Below are positions 45,001-57,787 of a DNA stretch of 64,000 bases, piece after piece. The notes beneath the pieces are model-generated. The model was given only the letters and a program-made list of their open reading frames with translations. It had not been told where the DNA came from and searched no databases. The stretch spans positions 28,751,485 through 28,815,484 of the forward strand of contig OZ038433.1 in assembly GCA_964036275.1 (NCBI GenBank), given 5' to 3'. Source of the stretch: Litoditis marina (Eukaryota; Nematoda; Chromadorea; Rhabditida; Rhabditidae). Position 1 is the first letter of the stretch. Each line of letters opens with the position of its first letter. The translations under genes were made by a program, and so were the position numbers.

Positions 45001-46300
45001 GGTTTTCATTGTATTTGATATCAATAACAAAACAAAAATAGAGTATTTGTGCATAATTGGAGGTACCAGCTGTTTTTAGCGGGATACCAGCCGACCCTGG
45101 CCCTATTGCAAAATTACCGTAACCCGACGCCCAAGTTGTGCTGCACCAAGCTTTCATTTCACAACTTGATATCAACTAGTGGCCAATTTGGTGGCGCGAA
45201 CCTTGGTAAACAACTTGGTTTTTCACTTCAGAGTTTCCTAACTAGTTTAGATTACAGCGTCATGGTCAATTTACACGATCAACTGCATTGATATAACATT
45301 ATCGAGAATTTCTGTTGTTCATTATTTTTTTGTGCGCATTGCGCATACACGTTCGATCAAAGATAGAGTTTTAGATTGTGAATAGATATATCCCATTCAA
45401 TTTTTTTTGATTTGAGTAGTTTGGTTCCGTGCTTTCAAAATAGATGCTTGACCTATTTGTATGTCAAAAGTTCGACAATTTGTTCCTTATTTCATAAATA
45501 ATGAGAATTTCAGTTGGTGAATTCACCTAACCGGTATGAAATATTTGTCTTACAGATGATTCATGTTCGTCAAAAATTCCAATTTATTTTTATCTTGTTT
45601 GTCTGTGTGAGCTATTGGTATATAGCAATTCATAGTAGAAGTTGAGTTGAACACTCATCGGAATATGAGAGGATGACGTAAACTTATAAGTTTGGAGAAA
45701 GTTCTAGTAACCGAAACACATATCCAGCTCTTGCACGCCCTTGCTACGGTGCCAGAGGTATAAAATATATGATTGTTTTTCAGAGTACAAAATTTCAACT
45801 TTTGGACTTTTCTCACTTCTAATGTGATCAACAAGCCTACAGAATTATGCTGATAACTGCCAGAAGGTTAGTTCTAAGTTTTCAGTTGTTTAGCTCTTGT
45901 GTCCGCTAACTCGTAGTTCGTTTCATTAGAGATCGTCGTACGACTTAAACTAGGGATAATATATCTGATTATTTAACGATTTTACATATTTATAGCTTAG
46001 TGCAAACAGCCAAAGGGCCCTTAACATGGGAGGAGATTGAAACAAACGTATTTGTGCCAATGGGCTACAATGTTCAAGATTCCTCTCAACTCATCCCTTA
46101 ACACTTCGTCATGTGATAGAACCGACATGTGAACAAGTGAGAAATTTCCCAGCCGTGTCCTCATTGAGAGAGTGACATAAACAGAATTACACCCAAATCC
46201 CACAATCAGCCGGACTGTTCGTACAGGAGGTGGAGAGAGGCTTGGGTGAGCTTCATCAACAGACGCTAAATAGATACCGCAGCGAGCGGGGATCGAACCC
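42081..46300. other. No supported gene; several repeat copies
   Basis: 42,810-43,010 resembles 56,385-56,560 ('actattcgacaaaa' and 'aaaatagacaa' blocks). 43,815-43,985 resembles 55,725-55,905 ('aaatcaggtgttttat', 'ggtgattcaat' and 'attcaacaaagtcg'). 45,085-45,215 has inverted 'cccaagttgt'/'acaacttggt'. 45,556-45,645, after 'gtcttacag', encodes 29 codons with a signal-anchor-like helix (FQFIFILFVCVSYWYI) and then a stop. 44,460-44,580 is a 40-codon basic frame. None is convincing. Confidence 0.4.
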
Positions 46301-46330
46301 AGAGTACGTACGCTAGAAGATTCCGGTACC
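46262..46330 (-). repeat. tRNA-like B box in repeat
   Basis: The reverse complement carries GGGTTCGATCCCCGC, a good T-arm/B-box, with no convincing acceptor stem. It leads straight into the inverted repeat at 46,305. Confidence 0.35.
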
Positions 46331-46470
46331 TTTATTCCATTCTGCGTCTCCTCAAACAAACGTTATTGCCCTGCACTTACATCCCGCCGGATGTATGAGA
46401 CGAGAAAAAGTGAGGCAGAGCAAGAGACGCAGGTTGGAATGAAGGTACCGGAATCTTCTAGCATACGTAC
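46305..46470. repeat. Inverted repeat, 46-bp arms
   Basis: 'ctagaagattccggtacct' in 46,305-46,350 pairs with 46,424-46,470 ('aggtaccggaatcttctag') across a 73-bp loop, continuing through 'gcgtctc'/'gagacgc'. It could be a MITE or two abutting copies of a repeat also present at 7,680-7,715. Confidence 0.75.
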
Positions 46471-46559
46471 ACAGGTGTATGGGACGACAGCCAAACGCTA
46501 GCCAATTGAACACCCAGACAAATCCCCGCCAATTGGCCTGCCACTTTTGTAGCGGCTCC

Positions 46560-46845
46560 GTCGAAAGGGTGTTCAGGTGAGACAGACGCATATGTCTGCT
46601 GCCTCATTGACCCGCATGCTCTCTAGCTTTTGTAGCTGGCCAATCGCAGAACATTGGCGCAATCGTTCCGAGCACTCGGCGTGAATATTATGAACGCTCA
46701 GAGCAACACTTTTAAATTGTAAGCAATTACTTAGGTGTTCTCGGAATGGCTGGCGATTGCTGAGTCCTACCGACCGGGAAAAGTACCTCCTAGGACGCTG
46801 ACGATTGCAGAGATGCCTACACTTGGAATGGTTATGCTTCATACC
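46560..46845 (-). repeat. Repeat related to acyltransferase intron 3 sequence
   Basis: 'tgcctcattgacccgcatgct' and 'tagcttttgtagctggccaat' match, reversed, the stretch at 10,436-10,545 in the palindrome left arm. A small mobile repeat is likely. Confidence 0.5.
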
Positions 46846-47519
46846 TTTTGGTGAGTTGCTGCCGAATACGGAATACCGCTCTGATGTGAATCAATAATAA
46901 TAAGACTCTTCTTTGCAAACAAATGACTATCATTTCATATCTTTTTTGTTTACGAAGCAGCACATGATCACTTTCGTTGCGGTCCTGAGCGACATCGTAG
47001 TGTCACTTTCAGTAGTAGCGATCTAAATTAGAGTCAGACGACATCGATAACTCGACTATAGGAATTGAAAAGATTTCCGTTGTAGTTTGATCCTGGCACA
47101 CTTTCTAATTCAGAGCTTCCTGAACCGGAGAGCAAGGAGATCACACTACAAACACAGAGCGATAGGGCAACATACGTCGTATTGGCTTACTTAAAAAAAG
47201 GCGAACCCATAAGTAGCACGACTTGTATGTTAGTGACACTATGAAACTACTGGAGTCCAATTGAGAAATAAGAGTTTCTAAATGAGCAATTATTTATTTT
47301 TAAACACGGTCAGTTCTGATTGACAAGTGAACCCCCGCTCGATAAAAATGTCATTAAAGTTCCACTGCAGTGTTCTTTATTGTATTTTTCTTATAAGTGT
47401 CTTCTTCTACACCCCGGTCATGTTGGATGATCAATGAATGGATGAATGCAGATCCCAAGACATTCGTATCGTATAAGGGAAATGGAGGACGTAGGTGCGC
47501 GAAGATCATGTCTGTTTAT

Positions 47520-47845
47520 CGAATCAACTGGAAGCAGCGAACTCCACATGAAGGCTAACATCATCACGTGAAACATGTTTAACACAGATGAACTCAGAAA
47601 CGTGCAATGACAAAGTGCACAATGCCTCATTAAATTGCTTGCTTCACGTGATTCAACTTACTTTCAGTATATGTGACTGAAACTGAAACACGAACATTTT
47701 TTTTTTCATATTTGGCTCCCCATGAAGGCTTCTATGAAGGACCAAGACCTCACAAGAAACTGCTACTACAAAGATCTGTGACATGTATGATGATCACCGC
47801 CTCGTAACGAAGCGAAGTGAATGAATAAATATGTAAAATATGATA
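47520..47845 (-). repeat. Family A and family C copies side by side
   Basis: 47,520-47,690 is family A reversed ('catcacgtgaaacatgttt', 'aatgacaaagtgcacaatgc'). 47,715-47,845 is family C reversed ('tgatgatcaccgcctcgtaa'). Confidence 0.7.
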
Positions 47846-48229
47846 TGTAAAATATTTGGCTCATTCTAGAGAGTATATTTGTTTGCAGTTCTGCTTTAAC
47901 AATGCCGGTAATAACATCAAATATATAACGACCACTTACAAGAAAACATTCTAAACAACTAATATAAGTAATATAAAGAATAGCCACAGTTTTTCCATAA
48001 ACCAAATCAAAAACCTTATAAGCTAAATCTTAAGCAATAGTTTTGCCAGATACGGGGAGTCCATTGTGAGGAATCGGAACGTAACTCTACGCTTAGCCTA
48101 ATAGAAGACTCCGTGGGACTGTTTGTCTCGGGGGCTAATCCCGGCTATGGTTACTAGTCCGAGAGCCCCGCTAGGGTCTCTAGGCGTACCTTATTCGAAT
48201 GCCAATTCGAAAGCAAACAACGGGCTTAC

Positions 48230-49362
48230 CTTGGAAGACGGACCTCCTGGGGTAGAGACTAGGCGTTTCGTTGGTTTCCGCTCATTGGAAGCTGCTTTGG
48301 CCCTGGTAGCCAACAGATCGAGGAATTCGTCCTTTTGCTCTCCCTCTGCAATATGTGAATAATTACTCATCGAGTAGGGCACTCGGAGCAACACGCCTAG
48401 CCAAGCTGAGGGCCGACTACCCCCAAGCTGATGGGTAAAACGAACACACGAACACAAACGAACACAAAAGAAAAAAAAAGCCCAACAGGTAGGAAGGGCA
48501 CGAGAGAAACTAGGAAGTAAACTACGGAACCTCATAAAACCCTCTCACCCCGAAATCTAGCAATTGCAAAAAACCCCCCGACCCCTAAAGGCTGACCACT
48601 AAAATTTTTCAAAACACATACCTTGAAGCAGCTCGGCTCGCTCAAAGTTCTCGAGTGCCTCGAAGGCTGAGTAATCGGTGTCAGCAGATATGAGCGTCCC
48701 GGCTCTTCTACGGATCAATACACGAATACGCGCAAGCGTAGCTTCCGAGTCGAGAGACTTGTCGTCTAACGTATCCAATAGCCGATACAGGAACTCGACC
48801 TGTAGAGTGAAAACACATACATTGTGAAATGAAATCCACTCTTCCGATGAGAGCGTATGAACGATGTTCGTGAACCGATGCTACCACTTGAAAAACTGAG
48901 GAGGTGAGTCTCCATGCTACCTAAGCAACCTATCTTTGTTCCCGTCACGAAAAAGGGCGTTCGCACTCGTAATGTCTTACGCTACCCCAGTTCCCCTTGT
49001 CGAGAAACAAAAAACTACAGCTCGCTATAAAGAAAGACTAGCTCGGCAAGGAAAAGCAGTGACTCCCCTCTAGACGTACGAAAAAAAAGAAAAATCCGTA
49101 ATGAATAGAAAACTAACCCGTAATTTTTGTTTTCGAGCTTTGGCACCGAGCGGGGTTTGAAACTAGCTGCTGCCGACGGGGCCGCGATGACCGTTGCCAC
49201 TCCTGATGATAGCTGAGCCGTCAAGGAGCGAATCAACGCCGCCTGTGAGGCTGCGAGTTTATCTGCCGATTGAACTGCACTGTTCTCAGTTGGAGTAGTC
49301 TCAGAAGGGATTGCTGGGATCGCTTGGTTGTCCTTAGGAACTTGGTTTTCTTCTCCGGCCAT
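48230..49362 (-). CDS. Spliced gag-like gene, possibly DIRS/PAT-derived
   Basis: Exon 1 (49,362 down to about 49,115) encodes an acidic/Ala-rich N-terminus ending in SFKPRSVPKLENKNYG. Exon 2 (48,622-48,799; flanked by CTACAG and GTATGT) encodes VEFLYRLLDTLDDK, RIRVLIRRRAGTLIS and ALENFERAELLQ. Exon 3 (48,230-48,345) joins exon 2 in phase and encodes EQKDEFLDLLATRAKAASNERK. The spacing of 'FxxxLxxLLD', 'LxxRxxxLIxADxxY' and a charged helix resembles Gag of DIRS/PAT retrotransposons. The exon 1/2 join needs a weak donor (TTA|GTTTTC) to keep frame, because the better GTTAGT donor is out of phase. No RT, RNase H or tyrosine recombinase follows. It could be a remnant or a host gene. Confidence 0.45.
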
Positions 49363-49369
49363 TCGCAAA

Positions 49370-50105
49370 TGAACTAAAAAATGAAATAAGTACTAAAACT
49401 GTGACAAAGAAGTTAAGAAACCTAGCCTAAATAAACAAAAGCAGTTAAGTAATGTGAAAGCTCCAGAACCAAAAATTACACAACTCTGAAAAGATTAAAG
49501 TCGCTCTACTAAACTAGATCCAGCTGAGATCATTGCGATCCAAAACACACTGCAAAATCTTCCTCGGATGGCCTTGCCTCCTGAATAGTGGCCAAAACCG
49601 CCAAGACGTTGAAGTCTCTGAGGAGAACGCCTCTCCTATCTTGCTCTGAACGAGACTGGCACCCACACGGCACCTCAGGGCCCGATCAACTCTTGATCGC
49701 CTTTCTCGGGAGCACCTCCCTTATGTACTGGACTACTTATCTCTTACTGATGCGCTACTAGAAAACTATCCTACTAGGACTACCACTAAAAATACTTGGC
49801 TAATTAATGCTGGAATTTATACGAATTAACGCAAATTTGCAAAGAGAAAGTTAAATCTTGAAAGAAAACAAAATAAATAAAATTAATACTTACCCAGACA
49901 CTAATGTACGTAGCTAAAGTACACCGGAATGACGAAACTATATCCCAAAATTTCCAAATCAAAAATTTTGGGATCGCACTACCGTACCTAAAGAGTCGCG
50001 ATAATCGCGCCTCGAGACCAATAAAACCATGAAAATCAGGCACAATTATTGCTGCGAACGGGTTCTGCCCTCGCGGATAATGAGCTTTCTTCGTTCTTCT
50101 CCGTT
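49370..50105. other. 5' flank of the gag-like gene
   Basis: 49,560-49,740 is GC-richer than its surroundings and contains 'gcccgatcaactcttgatcgcc', an inverted motif. No gene is supported; a 139-codon minus frame at 49,804-50,223 runs into a repeat and lacks a domain. Confidence 0.4.
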
Positions 50106-50109
50106 TGCA

Positions 50110-50560
50110 AAAGGTGATATAGATGGGGTTATTACACGTAAATGTGCGATATGTGATGTTATCGGTCTGTCTGTGTACAGTATCTTCTCGCTCTCGATAT
50201 AAATCTCCGAAAACACGAAACATCCGTGTACACGATGTAGAATTTCAAGCAGAACAAATATGCTGGCCATTTAAAAAATATATGAACTTATTTATCTGTA
50301 ATAATTTTCAATTCAACAACGGATGGGACTGTACATTCATAGTTTCTTGTTCGTTAATTTTATCGGAAAAGTGAACAACTTCCACATTTGATTAAACATT
50401 AGTAGGTTGGGAATGTACAATGTGGAAGTCTGGGTAGAAGTAACGCGGTTTACTTCTGATTCATCGCTGTAGAGACCCATTGTTCCGCACAATTTATCTC
50501 TATCTCCGAAAGAGAGTATATAATATTAATCTCGTTAGTGCGTTTCAACCTTTTCATTTG
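50110..50560 (+). repeat. Family D repeat copy
   Basis: Colinear with 25,440-25,985 and less rearranged. It carries 'atgtgcgatatgtgatgtta' (CAICDV in one frame) and 'gctggccatttaaaaaatat', which could be the two halves of a decayed C2CH zinc finger. Confidence 0.65.
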
Positions 50561-51245
50561 GTTTTTCATTTGCCATAGGGTCAGTTTGTTAACTCAAAAA
50601 TAAAAATTTAAAAATCATTTATTCTGTTTTGAGATGAAAGTTCATACCTTATGTACAGAAAATTCAAAAAAACCACATTATTACGGAGCAAATTAGAAGA
50701 CGACAGGATTTGGGTTACTGTAATGCAGCAATCCTTAACCTATCACTGCTTTGTAGTTTCCATGATATTTATAAATCTTTTCTTCACAGATTTCATATTG
50801 GTAATTTTGACCCAGGTTTCAAATATGGTTCCGTAATTTTATGGACATTTTGAAAATTGTGTATGTAGGAGAACTCGGCGGTGTATGTACGTGCGCGTGG
50901 TCGCGCCACATGTTTAGAACACGGAGCAAGACAGGAAGTTCACACCTATTACACCAAGTTTACACGGTTTTTTAATGTGAACCCTATCGACTAATCAGCT
51001 CGAACCTCCAAATAAAAGAGAAACGGTCCCTTAACAGCACAACTGCACAACATACTCGCAAATTGTTTGAGAACATAAATCGTATCGCTGAACAAGACAG
51101 ACACTTGTATTTGTACTTCGTATTTCAACATGAGTAAGGTGGATATCGATTGGTGCGGACCGAAAACTAATGTCAACGAGCATCGTTGTAATATGCATCA
51201 TTGATACACAAACTTCTACGAGATGGAAAGTGGGATGGTACAGGA
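50561..51245. other. No gene seen
   Basis: AT-rich, with short open frames only. Confidence 0.45.
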
Positions 51246-51249
51246 ATTC

Positions 51250-53570
51250 ACTGTGTCCACACTCACTGATATATAGAAGGCGTCAGCTTGTCGACGCTCA
51301 TATGAGCAACAGAGTGGACGGCCTGATATTCTAAAAGTAAATTGAATAGCCATGTAAAGTTAGCATTCCAATGAGGCATGGTCTACTTTGTAATTGCACT
51401 TTTCTGAGTTCTGCTGTGTTTATTGTTTCACGTGACTGTGCAATTGAGTAATAGTATGGCATCCCATTGTCATCTTTTACTGGAGAGAGGTATACAATTT
51501 TCAAAACCATCACCAGCTCGAGTTTTGGATAGTTGGATAATATCGTGCGCAGCGCAGAGCACTGCGCAGACTATTTTTTGTTCAGAGGTATGCGGACTTT
51601 CCAACACCGTTTATTAAATTTTTCTCCATAGTTCGTCGACCCTTATCCTAAATGTTTGCATGAGTTACTGAAAAGACACATGTCTAGGTCATGATAAGAT
51701 GAGTTAGAGGGTCAGACGTCTTCCGCGAAAATGGCTTCCGTTGCCATCAGCGGCGGCGCCCACAGCAAAAGTGACCGATTCCTCAAATCTGGGCATCGTT
51801 TTTCTCAAAATCAAATTAGTCGAAAAATTGTTACACGGTTACAAAGCGAGAAAAAAGTTAGTGTAAAATTTTTCATACGGGTTTTGAATTTGAACACTGA
51901 GCCTGAAAAGTTTTCGCAAAAACTGCTGGATAGACCGGTTTTGCGAAAATAAAAACGAAAGAAGAGTTTTACGTGTATTAGAGAAAAGTTTTTCAACGAC
52001 GAACTCATGACAGGCGGGTACAGCTTGTTTTTCATTCTCATTCACCTGTCTGAATGGCGGATTGGATATACGCTCTATTCACGTACAGCCAACGTAGGTT
52101 CGATTGCGGCCTGAAGCACACACTTTTCTCTCACTTGACCCATGTTCCAATCACGTCATCCGCTCTGAACTACTGCCGTTTAAAACAGCAATGGTTCAAG
52201 CACACCATTTATTGTTTTGCTCCCTCTACAAAAACAAAATTTTCATGCTAATTACAGTTACCTCGTATATATAGAAAAAAGTTCAATTAGTATAAAAAAC
52301 GAGTGTAAAGAAAGTAAAAATTCATCTTTCATATTTCATATGTATTCATTCACGTCGCTTCGTTACGAGGCGGTGATCATCATACATGTCACAGATATTT
52401 GTAGTAGCAGCTTCTTCTGAGTTGTTCTTGGTCCCTTTCCTTTATAGAAGACTTCATGGTGGATTATCGAATGCTCTAATGGCATTGATCCCGTAACATG
52501 CGAGTAACTTTATGAGAGAAAGGAGTGCTTGCGAACATGCAATCCTGTTGAGAATGCGGACCAGCGTGAGTGAATCTCGTAAACTGAATTTCATCAAGTT
52601 CTCATGAGGTTGCATTGACTGCTATGCTAAAAATGTGGATTTTCACCTGCTGTTCGTGATGTTCTCATGATAAGGATCATATAAACTTTGGTTGCGTTTG
52701 GGAAAATAGCCACGCCGCACGGGTTATCGCACCCGATGTGGGCACTTGTTGTTGAGCTCACCTTTTGTCGGGAAAACGAGATAAAAATCGGTACATTAGC
52801 ATGTACACACATCGCATAGGAGATGCATAACAAGAACTATCTATCATATTCTACCACTTTATTTTCCGGTGTATTTGTCCATGTATTTTTCAACGAGTTG
52901 ATGACATATTAAGACTATTTCATCCGATGTTTATAATCGACTAGTTCATCTTAGCTGAAAGATATGAGCAAAATTGAGCAGAATGGGATATTTTCCTGAA
53001 TCTTACCAACTGTCCCAAACGCCGAGTGGTACAGTCGTCGCCAAATGTGCCCCAATAGCGCAATGTTCTGCACCATGTTACGAAACGTTTGCTAGCAGTT
53101 TCGATTCCGGTGAGAGACAGAAATGTATGAATTTGGCACTCACTATATGTGTGTCTGTTCAAGTTGCACATTTATACCGCTCCGGCTTATTTTGCTGCTA
53201 CGTGAGCAGTTTATTGATCCCAAGCAAAATGTAATGATATTGGTATAAAAAAAGTGTCAAAAAAGTAAAGATTAGTTTTAAAGATCACACAAACAAAAAA
53301 TATAAAAAAGGTCCAATAAACGGATAATAAGAGAGAAAGGCCAAGCTCGCCCGTTTGAAATATGGCAAAACTTTAGCTGGATTTTCGTGTACTGTCTTCA
53401 GATGATTCATCATCGGTAATGAATTAGTAATGAGTCATATTTGTGATACGTTGTGTAATTTTTAACCGAGCGAGATTAGCCTTTCTCCCAAAATATCCGT
53501 TCATTGGACTTCTTTCATATTTCTTGTACATGTTTTATCAAAAACTAATCTTCACTTTCTTGACACTCGT
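51250..53570 (+). repeat. Second copy of the 2-kb element (families A, C and B)
   Basis: 51,250-51,560 matches 1-330, and 52,560-53,570 matches 480-2,050. Between them lie unrelated sequence with a short frame (51,731-51,952) and a family C copy (52,330-52,460), so this copy has gained insertions. It lacks the hAT-like MITE (clean 'aatagccacgccgcacgg' at about 52,706-52,724) but holds a SINE at 53,028-53,161. Confidence 0.75.
53028..53161 (+). mobile_element. SINE inserted in the 2-kb element
   Basis: 'acagtcgtcgcc', 'aatagcgcaatgttctg', 'gtttcgattccggtgagagac' and 'aatttggcactcactata' match the SINEs at 22.5 and 29.0 kb. The homologous position near 1,250 reads 'cgccgagtcgtagttgcaca' without it. 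Confidence 0.7.
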
Positions 53571-53604
53571 TTTTTATATTAAATAATCTCTTTTGTACTG
53601 TAAC

Positions 53605-53730
53605 GGAGAAACTCTTATCGAAATAATAGCACCTCTTCGATCGAAATTGAATCGAATCGAAATTTCAAAGTGGCTCGAAAGTCGAAAATCGAAATAGTCG
53701 GTTTTCATAATCGAATAACAACTCTATTAG
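53605..53730. mobile_element. 'tcgaaa'-rich MITE relative
   Basis: Repeated 'atcgaaa' motifs with a right end 'cgaataacaactctatta', similar to the right end of the hAT-like MITE at 645-991. The left end is unclear. Confidence 0.45.
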
Positions 53731-54173
53731 CTATGCGATAATGATGCAAGTCCTTATTGATCAAGTTGACACAGCGCTGAACATCAAGATATTTCAAAGT
53801 AGTACTAGCAGTACATAGCCCCTCTCTAACTAATTTGAGTACATTTTTTAGAGACGCACTTGCAATTTTTGGTGAACGTCAGAACCAACAGTCACACTTT
53901 ATCCAAGTAAAAAGTGCGCTTGCACGCAGGGGAACACGAGCTGGACACTTTTTCAACATACAAAGTGCTCAATCTCAAAAGCTGATCGTTTTTTCAATAT
54001 TTTAAATGTGGTGGAAATTTTGTTTTAACATGCTGCTATGAGGATGGCTAACCATTTGCAGAAAGTTTGCTATTTTTTGCGTAGCTCTAAATTGTCAAGA
54101 AACAGCCCGCTACCAAAATCAATATTGGAAAATGTGCGAACAAAAGTAAAAAAAGCTGCTCAAGGAGTGACTG

Positions 54174-54521
54174 GCTGATAGCCAGCTAGCAGGCTATTTT
54201 TTCATAGGTCAAAACTAGGTCATCTCCTTATTTTTCCAAATGTTTTCCTTGCATATATTTGATATCAAGTAACACTTTTGTTTTGGGAATCTGTTTACAT
54301 CCATAACTCTCCAGGTTCGCTCCAATTCGCTGTACTGAGTCTGGGTTTTTGTTTTTATATCTGAGCATTTTTTTGACTTTACGATAATTCGTGAACGTGG
54401 ACACCCATCTGAAAATTTAGTTATAGTCCTAAATAGAGTGCTCGAGAATATAAATCAGATATAACAGATAGAATCCCTAATTTTGACCTATCAAAAATGG
54501 CCTGCTAGCCGGCTATCAGCG
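54174..54521. mobile_element. MITE with 40-bp inverted ends
   Basis: 'gctgatagccagctagcagg' onward to 'ataggtcaaaa' (54,174-54,213) is the inverse of 54,481-54,521 ('ttttgacctatcaaaaatgg' through 'ctagccggctatcag'). About 350 bp overall, non-coding. No target duplication is clear. Confidence 0.75.
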
Positions 54522-54599
54522 CCAAATTATTCCTGAGTGGGTGACAAAATGGAAGGAGACAATGAGAAACAGAAATTGAAGCAAGAAAAATCAAGCATA

Positions 54600-55090
54600 A
54601 AGGAATTGTTGTAGAATGATACCATATAAGGCGGGGTCAATTAAAAAAATTTGGAAAGTCGCCGAAAACCAGGAAACGTACCAAACGGCGCGCTCGGAAA
54701 AAACGGTCGACACGCGTGAGTGATTTGGCACAGAACCGGAATATTTTTCAAACGAAAGCGACTGCATGTCTGAATTGTGTGTGTTGCTTGATACTCAGGT
54801 TGTCAATAGTACAGTGCGAACAAGGATGAGTAGTGACCAATTTATTGCGAATCAACAACAGACAATGCATTCGAAAAGTACCTGATTTGAAATCTTTCAA
54901 ACTAAAAATAGACATACGAAAAATTCCACAGCTAAAAATTACCAGTTCGAAAAATGCCTAAAAAAATAGACATCCAATAAATTCCAGAGCTAAAAATTGC
55001 CAGTCGACAAATTCTGAGAATAGACATCCGACAAATTCCAAAGCTAGAAATTACTTGTTTGAGAAATGCCAAGACATTGGTTTTTGATTT
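54600..55090 (+). mobile_element. Non-coding element with subrepeats, copy 1
   Basis: Begins 'ccatataaggcggggtcaat' and continues 'tttggaaagtcgccgaaaac'. It then has at least three diverged units of about 55 bp with 'agacat-cgacaaattcca-agctaaaaatt' (54,905-55,080). The reverse complement of the same element lies at 59,850-60,690. Confidence 0.65.
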
Positions 55091-57570
55091 GGAATTTGTC
55101 AAGTAATGGTGGGCCTCAATTATTAAATGTCAAAACACAAATTATGTGATTGGCACATGCCAAAACGGCAATTTTAACAACCTAGCTTAAACAACATGAA
55201 AGTATTACGAAAAATGGATGACAGCGAATTACAAACAGATTATATAATAAAACAACACATGTTCCGACAATAATTGAATTAAGAATATAAAAAAAGTAGC
55301 TAGCTAAGTGTCATGAAAAAGCAAGCTACTTGAGATGTGGTTCCCTAGAAAAAAAGTTGCGCTTGAGAACATTGATAATGTTTGAGTTAGCGGAACCAAA
55401 AAGCCTAATGATAATGGGATTTCAGTTACACATTACATTCGCGAGGTTGTTCGCTAACTCAAATAACAAGAAATTATATCCATTCAAGCACCTCGACGTG
55501 AAAATAGCAAATTTTCGTGATAAGAGCCTATTAAAGAAGGACGATTATGTTATGTGTATGGTGTCAGCGGTCCTTTGAACTGCAATTGAGAAATGTATCG
55601 CAGTTTAAAGGACTAAACCGTTGCGATTGGACCACATAATCGTCCTGCTTTAATACAGATTTATGACTAAGAAACGTATTACTCATCTTGAGATCATACC
55701 TAAAGGCGAATTTGTTGTCAACAATTTTGGAAATCAGGTGTTTTATCCGGGTGAAGATACTACAAAACTGGGTGAAAAGTGAGGTTTTCACCAGTAAAGG
55801 TGACATTTTTTGAAACTGGGTCAGTTCAAACTCTCGATTTTGAAGGAAAACGGGTGATTCAATTTTCAATTCAACAAAGTCGCCTCACGTATGTAACCTA
55901 ATACCTAGTAGAAACACAGAAAAACCAGCGTCAAAAAAATCAAACTGTCCGGGCAACGAGTGACAGACCAGCCGCTTGGTCTCCATTTGAGTGGAATCCT
56001 ATTGGGCCGGAATAGGGAATGGGAATGATGCATTGTCCGTATCTGAAACAGAAACTGTGCTGAACAATAATGTCTAAACCTCTACACATATACATTCGTC
56101 ATAACCCTACAAAACAGAAGACGCTTGGTTCGTGATCCCTGTAATGGCGCGAAGCGCGGTTTGAGCATACCTAAGGAAGTCCGTCCGAATGGCCATGAAA
56201 AATCGAAAAACGAGCTACCTTCTCGCCATAAACGGGAAAACATGTCTATTTTTTATGCAAAATCATTAAATTTCACGCACTCCTTCTTGTCGAATAGTCC
56301 GACCTAAACCTAACTGGTGAATGGATTTGAGTAGTGTTTCTATTCTATCCAAGTTTACACGGCAATCGTCACAGACAAATAGAAGAACTGAGCATACACT
56401 GGTAAGGTTTGTCTATTCGACAAAATAGGTCCGTTTTAAACTCAAACCCATAGGAGTTGATTTTGCATTGAAAATAGACAATTCACTTGTTTTCAATTAA
56501 AAAAAGGAGCCCACGTTTCGATTTTCTCTAGCTAATCGAACAATTTTATTGAGGTATGAAACTGAGTGCAAACAGTTTCAAATATTTAGACCTAAGTTGA
56601 TTGACACTACTTATGGAGCATGTTGCATGTACTCTACTTCACTAATTGAGATTAATCGCTTATATTGTTAATTCGCTACTACTACTACACCAGAGTAAAT
56701 TGAACCTATTCAGTGAGCTACCTGGAAAAAATGCACTCAAGTCGGCTTATATTTACCGCGCAACAAAATTACGCGACAACTCGCCCCTGCGTGAGTGACA
56801 CCTCGTCCCCACTGTTTTTAATAATAATTAGCTAGAAACAGGGCTTAAAATGCTAATCACATTTTTTGAACTTCAAAGTTTGTTATTGATAACAGATCAA
56901 AAACGAACACCTTTAAAAAGTTTCAAGTTTAAGCTAGTTTGAGTCGTTTTTGAGCCAGGGACGAGTTGTGACCCACAACACGAGAACGATATGTCCGCAA
57001 ACAGCCGCAAAAGCTAAACGATGCAACGGAGCTGGAAAATTATACAACGACGACTCACCTTCTTACGGTCAAACTTAAACTCCATCTAGTGATCAGCGCG
57101 TCGCAGCATCTCGGTGATTCGGGTAAACATCCCGAAACCTTCAAGAAACACATTTATCCATGTGAAGGCGAAAATAAACATAAAGAATATCGTCTAAATA
57201 AATGATTGAAATGAAAATACAAAATTCGGTTCAAAATTTTGAAAAAAAAAGCGGCAGGCGTCCAGAGAAAAATGCATACGCGCAAATTACGTAATACGTT
57301 TTTTGTCACACGCTATATATAAAAACTTGAAATTTTAAAAATTTTAATTAAATTAATGTTATTATTCTGTGTTTCTTCGTTATTCTCCGTTTGCAAAAGG
57401 TGATATAGGTGAGTTCCTTGTGTTTTTCTCACCTTTTTACTCGTTGGGATATTGTTTCGCTGGATAATGACGTTTTTTGTGATACATCCGTTCTCTAGAG
57501 AACCTAGGGCTACTGTTGACTTGATTTCCAATCTTATGAATTGAGAACCGTTATTTAAAGTGCCCTGATA
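55091..57570. other. No supported gene; MITE and repeat copies
   Basis: 55,524-55,655 is a MITE with ends 'aggacgattatgt'/'acataatcgtcct'. 55,725-55,905 pairs with 43,815-43,985. 56,385-56,560 pairs with 42,810-43,010. 57,230-57,330 is AT-rich. No frame has a recognised domain. Confidence 0.45.
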
Positions 57571-57698
57571 TCATAAGTATGATTTTTATTCCAGAGTTGT
57601 TCATATTTTTCACGAATTCTAAATTTCGTCATCCGTGTTCACTCTTTGGTGTAATACTAAGAAGTCGAAAGTTTACTACATTCAGGATATTTTTACAG

Positions 57699-57787
57699 AT
57701 GGCCGTCATGAATACATGGGACATGCTGGTGCGCTGGTGGGTCTCGGGTGATCGGCTGAATTCTGACTTCAGCGGAGTTTATAAGTA
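57699..57787 (+). CDS. Possible exon, unknown product
   Basis: Follows 'tatttttacag' and ends before GTAAGG. Encodes MAVMNTWDMLVRWW and DRLNSDFSGVYK. Base composition and splice sites look real, but the family is not recognised. It may belong with the exons at 58.4-58.9 kb. Confidence 0.35.
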
